Positions 4,874-9,098 of a stretch of 9,098 nt of DNA are shown piece by piece; the stretch's first letter is position 1; each line of letters starts with the position of its first letter. Below the pieces are notes generated by a model. It was not told the DNA's origin. It saw nothing but the letters and a program-made list of their open reading frames with translations, and searched no databases. Made by a program: the position numbers and the translations under genes. Source of the stretch: Actinomycetota bacterium (GTDB lineage: Bacteria > Actinomycetota > Acidimicrobiia > IMCC26256 > PALSA-610); the NCBI GenBank assembly GCA_005779345.1, contig SXJQ01000154.1, positions 1 through 9,098 on the forward strand. Reading direction: 5' to 3'.

Positions 4874-6399
4874 GAGGCTCGCGAGGGTCTCGTCGGCTCG
4901 GGGTCCACGGCCATGATGTCCGCCTCTCGTTCGGTCATGAGTTCAGCCAGGTACTTCGGGAGGTCGTCGGCGATCGACCAGAGGTCGGACAGCACCGCCG
5001 GACACGTCACGAGCCCGAACCCGACACTGTGCTCGCAACTCACCGCCGTCACATTGAGGCCCATCCCGGGAAAGATCGGACCGATCGGGAACAGCGCCCG
5101 GAGGTGGGCGCCCGCGAGGTAGAGCGGGAGCGGCGGTCCGGCGACGTTCGAGAGCATGAAATTGCAGATCGGCGGCACTCGCTCGGGACCCACCGCGTCG
5201 ACGAGGATCGCCGCGCCGGCGCCGATCAGCGGTGGCGGGATCAGGTCGGCGATGGTCATCAACAACTGCGGGCCGACGGCGTTGTGCGTCGCCTTCGCGT
5301 GCTCGGTCGCCGAATGGACGAGCGCGAGCCGTTCGATCGGATCGGCGATGTCGGTCGCGACCGGAACGAGCATCACCGACAGCGCGTTCGCGGCGCCCGG
5401 TTCGGCCTCGTGCGTCGACACGGGGATCGCGACGACCATCGGCCGGTCGGGCAGCGCGTCGTCGCGCAGCAGGCGGTCGCGGAGTGCGGCAGCGACGACG
5501 GCGAGGAGCACGTCGTTGACTCGGACGCCACGTCGGCGGGCGACGTCTCGCACGGCGTCGAGGTCGAGTTCGGCAAAAGCGATCGACCGCTCCGACGACA
5601 ACGCGCCGTTCCAGGGAACGCGCGGCGCGCCGATGCCGGACGATCCCGGGATGCTCTGCCAGCCGCGTTGGCCGACCGTCCGTGCAGTGTGCGCCGCGGC
5701 GATCGCCAGCTCGCCAAACGCCCGGGCGACTCGAGTCGGGAGCGACGCGAGGTCGACGGCGACATCGCGGGCGAGACCGACGATCCCGAGATCGCTCCCG
5801 ACCGCGGCCGGCTCGGTCGGTGGTGCTCCCTCTCCGGCGTCGGCGTCGTCGAGGGATTCGCCGCTCGAATCCGGTTCGGTACTGAAGAACGAGCCCATGA
5901 ACTCCATGCCCGCCACGCCGTCCATCAGCGCGTGCGACAGCTTGCAGACGATCGCGATCGACCCGTCGGCCAGACCGTCCACCACGTGCATCTCCCACAG
6001 CGGCACGCGACGGTCGAGCGGCACTTCGTCGATCTTCGCGGCGAACTGCGCGAGGAGGGCGCGGTCGCCGGGCGCGGGCAGCGTCGCGCGGAACACGTGC
6101 GACTCGATCCGCAGCGACTCGACGGTCTGCCAGATCGGTCGTTGCCACGGAAGCGACGCAGCGACGAGTCGCCGCACGAGTGGACGAATCGTCGCCGCGC
6201 TTCGCGCGATCGTCGTGCGGAATCGCTCGAAGTCGTAGCCGCCGGGAATGGTCGCGGGATCGAGGACGAGCACGGCCATCGTGTGCAGCGCTGCCCCGGG
6301 ACGCTCGGCCGCGAGAAAGACGGTGTCGAGCCCGCTCAACCGCGCAACTCCGTCGGCCCGGGCGGCGCCGCCCGGCGTTCGTTCGGTGGAACTCCCCAT
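4870..6399 (-). CDS. Wax ester synthase / diacylglycerol acyltransferase (WS/DGAT)
   Basis: A 509-residue WS/DGAT family acyltransferase, which transfers acyl groups from acyl-CoA to diacylglycerol or long-chain alcohols to make storage triacylglycerol or wax esters at the inner membrane face. Seen in order: RLSGLDTVFL (20-29), PLWEMHVVDGL (133-143), the active-site block as SHALMDG (155-161), an acidic and Pro-rich linker at about 174-200, NDVLLAVVAAALR (295-307), SNVAGPPLPLYLAGA (417-431) and PGMGLNVTAVSC (444-455). The family motif is HHxxxDG; here the first His is Ser155, while His156 and Asp160 remain. Start ATG 6399 has a strong GGGGAGG at 6404-6410. About 22 residues run beyond the usual end and overlap the next gene's start. 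The gene lies 44 bases after the ThDP enzyme, with a hairpin in the gap. Storage lipid synthesis is likely, though actinobacteria carry many paralogues with undefined substrates. Confidence 0.93.
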   Translation of the reverse strand: MGSSTERTPGGAARADGVARLSGLDTVFLAAERPGAALHTMAVLVLDPATIPGGYDFERFRTTIARSAATIRPLVRRLVAASLPWQRPIWQTVESLRIESHVFRATLPAPGDRALLAQFAAKIDEVPLDRRVPLWEMHVVDGLADGSIAIVCKLSHALMDGVAGMEFMGSFFSTEPDSSGESLDDADAGEGAPPTEPAAVGSDLGIVGLARDVAVDLASLPTRVARAFGELAIAAAHTARTVGQRGWQSIPGSSGIGAPRVPWNGALSSERSIAFAELDLDAVRDVARRRGVRVNDVLLAVVAAALRDRLLRDDALPDRPMVVAIPVSTHEAEPGAANALSVMLVPVATDIADPIERLALVHSATEHAKATHNAVGPQLLMTIADLIPPPLIGAGAAILVDAVGPERVPPICNFMLSNVAGPPLPLYLAGAHLRALFPIGPIFPGMGLNVTAVSCEHSVGFGLVTCPAVLSDLWSIADDLPKYLAELMTEREADIMAVDPEPTRPSRAS

Positions 6400-6403
6400 G
6401 AAT

Positions 6404-6410
6404 CCTCCCC
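6404..6410 (-). promoter_or_regulatory. Strong ribosome binding site of the WS/DGAT gene
   Basis: On the minus strand GGGGAGG lies 4 bases before the ATG at 6399, fixing the start 20 residues ahead of the conserved LSGLD motif. It is only a few bases downstream of the hairpin at 6417-6443. Confidence 0.75.
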
Positions 6411-6416
6411 GTGCGT

Positions 6417-6443
6417 TCGGTCGCGCCGCAACGGCGCGACCGA
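6417..6443. terminator. Perfect 12-bp hairpin between ThDP enzyme and WS/DGAT genes
   Basis: Arms 6417-6428 and 6432-6443 are perfectly complementary around a 3-base loop, and the arm touches the stop codon of the ThDP-enzyme gene (6444-6446). There is no T-run on either side, so it is not a classical intrinsic terminator. In a same-strand operon it could attenuate, protect or process the transcript, or act as the U-less terminator type reported in actinobacteria. The structure is certain from sequence; its function is not. Confidence 0.55.
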
Positions 6444-8168
6444 TCAGAGGGTGCGGCTGTACTGGAACTGCTCGTAACCGATCGCGTTCACGTTGAGTTC
6501 CGGGTCGACCCGCACGTGCACCACGGCCGGCTTGCCCGACGCCACCGCCCGGTCGAGCGCCGGCCGAAGTTCCGCGATCGTCGCGACGTATTCACCGTGG
6601 CCGCCGATCGCCGTGGCGACGAGGTCGTACCTCGTCTCCGAGGAGAGGTCGGTCCCCTGGAAGCGGGCGGCGGCGATGCCCTTCTGGCGATACGCGCTGC
6701 GTTCCATCCCCCACCCACCGTCGACCGCGACGATGCACACCACCGGCGCGCCCGCCCGCAACGCGGTCTCGAGTTCCATCACGTTGAACCCGAACGCGCC
6801 GTCGCCACTGAGCAAGTACACGGGCCGATCCGGCGCGGCGAGCTTCGCGCCGATCGCGAACGGCAACCCGGTGCCGAGATACCCCATCTTCACGGAGTAG
6901 AGGAACGAATCCGGCTCGAAGATGGGGTTGAGCGCGACCGCCCACAAGGTGGTGTTGCCGCCGTCGACCACCGTGATCGCGTCGCGGGCGAATGCATCGC
7001 GGACGGCCATGACCATCTGGCCGGGATTGACCCCGTCGCCGGCCGCGGCGAGCACGTACGAAGCTCCGTTCGCAACGGTGTCCGCGTGCAGCGCGGCGTA
7101 CTTCGCCTCGTCGACCATCGTCGAGCGCGGTTCGCCGCGCGCTCGTACCGCGGCGACGAGCGCGTCGAGCGCGCTGCGCGCGTCGGCCACGATCGGAAGA
7201 TCGACCGGTCGGTTGAGTCCCATCGAGAGCGGATCGCAATCGATCTGGATCGTGCGTTGGCGACCTGGATCACCCCACGCGGGAGGCATCCCCCAGCCGT
7301 CGTACTCGCCGAGACGTGCGCCGACGACGAGCACGACGTCGGCGTCGTCGCGGACGACGCGGGTCGTCTGCATGTCGAACAGATGGAAGTAGTGCGGATG
7401 GTCTTCGGGAATCACGCCCCGCGCTCCGAGGCTCGTGCTCATCCCTGCTCCGAGGTGATCCCCCAACTCGACGAGTGCTGCCGACGCTTCGGCCCAGAGC
7501 ACGCCCTTGCCGGCGAAGATGAACGGTCGCTGCGCGCCGGCGAGCCAGTCGGCGGCTTGCTCGATCGCTGCCGGGTCGCCCGGCCCGAGGTCGACGACGC
7601 GATTGCGTGCCGCAGGGGTGAGGCGCAACGTCGACGTGTCGATCGTCTCGGCGAGCAGTTCGTCGGGGATCGCGAGGAAGGCCGGCCCCGGGCGCCCGGT
7701 CGTCGCCGCCCGAAACGCCGCGCGCACCATCTCGGGCACCCGGTCGGGGCGCGTGATCAGCGCCGCGTACTTCGTGATCGGCTCGGCCATCGCGACCAGA
7801 TCGGTGGCCTGCCAGGCGCCGCCACGATCGGGTTGGGTGGTCGCGCTCCGACGCGTGCACGCGAGCGCGACGACCGGATGCCCCTCGGCGTGCGCGCTCG
7901 TGAGGCCGGCGAGCATGTTGGCGCCGCCCGGGCCGGGGTTGCCGATGACCACGCTCGGACGATGCACGATCCGGGAGTACGCCTCCGCGATGTGCGTCGC
8001 GGCCTCTTCGTGGCGCGCGTTCACATACTGGATTCCGTAGTCGGGGGCGTGCACGACGAACGGGATGTGCGCGCCGTCGACGATGCCGCACATGAAGTCG
8101 ACACCCTCGAGATGCAGGCACCGCATCAGAAGCTCGCCGACCGTCCCGAGCTTCGGTTCGGAGGTCAT
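6444..8168 (-). CDS. ThDP-dependent acetolactate-synthase-like enzyme
   Basis: A 574-residue enzyme of the thiamine-diphosphate-binding superfamily (acetolactate synthase, benzoylformate decarboxylase, oxalyl-CoA decarboxylase and relatives). The N-terminal PYR domain (about 5-175) has NARHEEAATHIAEAYSR with the expected catalytic Glu54, and VIGNPGPGGANMLAGL. A central domain (about 195-340) contains FIFAGKGVLW and DVVLVVGARLGEYDGWG. The C-terminal PP domain (about 380-560) has MGYLGTGLPFAIGAKLA and the ThDP/Mg motif SGDGAFGFNVMELETA. The usual NN at the end of that motif is replaced by Val482-Asp483 (VDGGWGM). No small regulatory (IlvN-type) subunit is nearby, which argues against a biosynthetic acetolactate synthase; the substrate is probably another 2-oxo acid or acyl-CoA. 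The ATG at 8168 has only a weak ribosome binding site, 45 bases after the SDR remnant. It is likely co-transcribed with the WS/DGAT gene. Confidence 0.92.
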   Translation of the reverse strand: MTSEPKLGTVGELLMRCLHLEGVDFMCGIVDGAHIPFVVHAPDYGIQYVNARHEEAATHIAEAYSRIVHRPSVVIGNPGPGGANMLAGLTSAHAEGHPVVALACTRRSATTQPDRGGAWQATDLVAMAEPITKYAALITRPDRVPEMVRAAFRAATTGRPGPAFLAIPDELLAETIDTSTLRLTPAARNRVVDLGPGDPAAIEQAADWLAGAQRPFIFAGKGVLWAEASAALVELGDHLGAGMSTSLGARGVIPEDHPHYFHLFDMQTTRVVRDDADVVLVVGARLGEYDGWGMPPAWGDPGRQRTIQIDCDPLSMGLNRPVDLPIVADARSALDALVAAVRARGEPRSTMVDEAKYAALHADTVANGASYVLAAAGDGVNPGQMVMAVRDAFARDAITVVDGGNTTLWAVALNPIFEPDSFLYSVKMGYLGTGLPFAIGAKLAAPDRPVYLLSGDGAFGFNVMELETALRAGAPVVCIVAVDGGWGMERSAYRQKGIAAARFQGTDLSSETRYDLVATAIGGHGEYVATIAELRPALDRAVASGKPAVVHVRVDPELNVNAIGYEQFQYSRTL

Positions 8169-8213
8169 CGTCCGAGTATCACGACGGCCCCGCCGCCCGA
8201 CCAGGGACGGAGG

Positions 8214-8522
8214 TCACCTCGCCGCGTGCTCGGTCTGGCCCACGTCCTCGGGCTGGGCCGCGGCCTCGGGCTGGGCCGCGGCCTCCGTCGGGGTCTGGGC
8301 CTCGGTCAGCGCCCGCTGCACGATCCGGTCGGCGAGCGCCTCGCTCACGCGATCCGGCAGAAGGCGCGTGATGCGTGCCGCGCGGCGCGCCCTGCGACCC
8401 GGGATCACCATGAAGGGCCCCCGGGCCAGCCCGGAGAGGATCTCTCGACACGCAGCGTCGATCGGCAGCGTCCCGGCGAAGCCATCTGGGATGACGCGTC
8501 GCCGCGACGCTAACGCCGGCAT
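8214..8522 (-). pseudogene. C-terminal fragment of a short-chain dehydrogenase (SDR)
   Basis: A 102-codon open frame whose residues 20-71 (PIDAACREILSGLARGPF, then VIPGRRARRAARITRLLP and a final helix) resemble the C-terminal end of classical SDR oxidoreductases, the stretch just after substrate-loop residues where many read AARxIL-x-G-V/I-xRxRF. Nothing of the Rossmann fold is present: no TGxxxGIG, NNAG or YxxxK. In-frame upstream there is a stop at 8550-8552, and the next gene starts on the other strand at 8626, so no room remains for the missing 180-200 residues. The last 30 residues are an Ala/Gln/Glu-rich tail built partly from an 18-bp repeat. ATG 8522 has no clear ribosome binding site. 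Most likely a gene remnant at the head of the minus-strand operon, possibly still transcribed; a real small protein is the alternative. The SDR assignment rests on pattern recognition only. Confidence 0.5.
8246..8281 (-). repeat. 18-bp perfect tandem duplication in the SDR fragment tail
   Basis: Positions 8246-8263 and 8264-8281 are identical, with diverged related sequence on both sides (CCTCCGTCGGGGTCTGGG follows). On the minus strand it encodes repeated AAAQPE. In-frame, low-complexity, probably slippage-derived. Confidence 0.88.
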
Positions 8523-8552
8523 TGCGACGTTGCGTCGGGGCCTTCGGCCCTA

Positions 8553-8579
8553 TTGGCCGACGGCACACGTTCGTATCGT
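8553..8579 (+). promoter_or_regulatory. Possible promoter of the arsenite methyltransferase gene
   Basis: TTGGCC (8553-8558) and TATCGT (8574-8579) resemble weak -35 and -10 elements with a short 15-base spacer, in the only AT-containing part of the 103-base divergent gap. Next to it, CGTGC-GAT-GCACG (8577-8589) is a perfect 5-base inverted repeat that could be an operator, and a 7-bp hairpin (8594-8600 with 8605-8611) lies in the predicted leader. Speculative. Confidence 0.25.
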
Positions 8580-8612
8580 GCGATGCACGCAGCACCGGCC
8601 GGGCGGCCGGTC

Positions 8613-8618
8613 GGAGGG
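8613..8618 (+). promoter_or_regulatory. Strong ribosome binding site of the arsM-like gene
   Basis: GGAGGG ends 7 bases before the ATG at 8626 (GGAGG spacing 8). It fixes the start and is the clearest Shine-Dalgarno on the plus strand of the window. The hairpin at 8594-8611 ends immediately before it and could affect access. Confidence 0.75.
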
Positions 8619-8625
8619 GAGATCG

Positions 8626-9098
8626 ATGGCTCCCGGAGACGACGAGATCCGCACGGCAGTTCGAGAGCACTACGCCCAGGCGGCTCGGTCGTCGGGGTGT
8701 TGTGGCCCGACGCAGGGGTCCTCGGACTTGATCGGCCGTGCTCTCTATCGCGGCGACGAGGCGGCGGCGCTGCCGGAAGGGGCGCTCGTCGCGTCGCTCG
8801 GCTGCGGGAACCCGACCATGCTCGCGGATCTCCTCCCCGGCGAGATCGTGCTCGACCTCGGCTCCGGCGGAGGCATCGACGTGCTGTTGTCGGCGCGCCG
8901 CGTCGGGCCGACCGGTCGTGCATACGGGCTCGACATGACCCCCGAGATGCTCGACCTCGCTCGCCGTCATCAAGCCGAGGCGGGCGTGAGCAACGTCGAG
9001 TTCCTGCTCGGCACGATCGAAGACATCCCGCTCCCCGACGGCTCGGTCGACGTGATCATCTCGAACTGTGTCGTGAACCTGTCGCCCGACAAGGACGC
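8626..9098 (+). CDS. arsM: Arsenite S-adenosylmethionine methyltransferase (3' partial)
   Basis: The first 157 residues of an ArsM-type methyltransferase, which transfers methyl groups from S-adenosylmethionine to trivalent arsenic in the cytoplasm, giving methylated and partly volatile arsenicals. Seen: VREHYAQAA at the N-terminus, SSGCCG (Cys25-Cys26), LGCGNP (Cys60), the SAM-binding motif I VLDLGSGGGIDVLLSARRVG (75-94), YGLDMTPEMLDLAR (100-113), and VDVIISNCVVNLSPDKD (141-157) with Cys148. Cys60 and Cys148 correspond to cysteines that bind As(III) in characterised ArsM enzymes; a further C-terminal cysteine would lie beyond the window. The gene runs off the right edge; the full family length is about 250-380 residues. 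The start is fixed by the strong ribosome binding site. It diverges from the lipid operon, and no arsR is visible on this side. Family call is firm. Confidence 0.93.
   Translation, partial: MAPGDDEIRTAVREHYAQAARSSGCCGPTQGSSDLIGRALYRGDEAAALPEGALVASLGCGNPTMLADLLPGEIVLDLGSGGGIDVLLSARRVGPTGRAYGLDMTPEMLDLARRHQAEAGVSNVEFLLGTIEDIPLPDGSVDVIISNCVVNLSPDKD

Noticed and set aside
4870..6477. Very long plus-strand open frames opposite the WS/DGAT and ThDP genes
   Set aside because: They are Arg/Asp/His-rich with no domains and mirror real genes on the minus strand, as expected at this G+C content.
6444..8168. Naming the ThDP enzyme ilvB
   Set aside because: No regulatory subunit, an altered NN motif and a lipid-gene neighbourhood make the biosynthetic assignment unsafe.

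Overview
The window looks like chromosomal DNA of a high-GC actinobacterium. G+C is very high, third codon positions are mostly G or C, GTG starts are used, and genes are tightly packed with 4-base start/stop overlaps. The gene content (luciferase-like oxidoreductase, wax ester synthase/DGAT, ECF sigma factor with a zinc-free membrane anti-sigma-like partner) would suit Acidimicrobiia or a related lineage, but that placement is inference. I see no tRNA, rRNA, CRISPR array, insertion sequence or integrase.

Layout. (1) Positions 1-2060, plus strand: a luciferase-like (LLM) flavin/F420-dependent oxidoreductase cut by the left edge, then a crotonase-fold protein 43 bases downstream, probably one catabolic transcription unit. 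(2) 2125-2739, minus: a TetR-family repressor convergent with that unit. (3) 2740-3050: a spacer with a small palindrome and a possible 57-codon leader ORF. (4) 3051-4543, plus: an ECF sigma factor overlapping by ATGA a single-pass membrane protein with a long Asp/Ser/Gly-rich external tail, a likely sigma/anti-sigma pair. A 24-bp tandem repeat forms the sigma C-terminus and delivers the Shine-Dalgarno of the partner. (5) 8522 down to 4613, minus: a C-terminal SDR remnant, a ThDP-dependent acetolactate-synthase-like enzyme, a WS/DGAT acyltransferase, and a very short ScdA_N (DUF542) protein whose GTG start overlaps the acyltransferase stop. A perfect 12-bp hairpin lies between the ThDP enzyme and the acyltransferase. 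(6) 8626 to the right edge, plus: the first part of an ArsM-type arsenite methyltransferase with a strong ribosome binding site, divergent from unit 5.

How the genes work together. The left unit is probably oxidation and acyl-CoA processing of an organic substrate, possibly under the adjacent TetR protein. The sigma/anti-sigma pair is a self-contained envelope-signalling module. The minus-strand operon joins a decarboxylase/synthase-type ThDP enzyme with neutral-lipid (triacylglycerol or wax ester) synthesis. ArsM is an independent arsenic-detoxification gene.

The least ordinary parts are the repeat-built sigma/anti-sigma junction and acidic tail, the severely shortened ScdA_N/hemerythrin gene, the SDR fragment, and lost or changed motif residues in the crotonase, the WS/DGAT and the ThDP enzyme. 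I did not find a clearly new multi-gene system; the sigma/anti-sigma locus is the best candidate for something poorly described.
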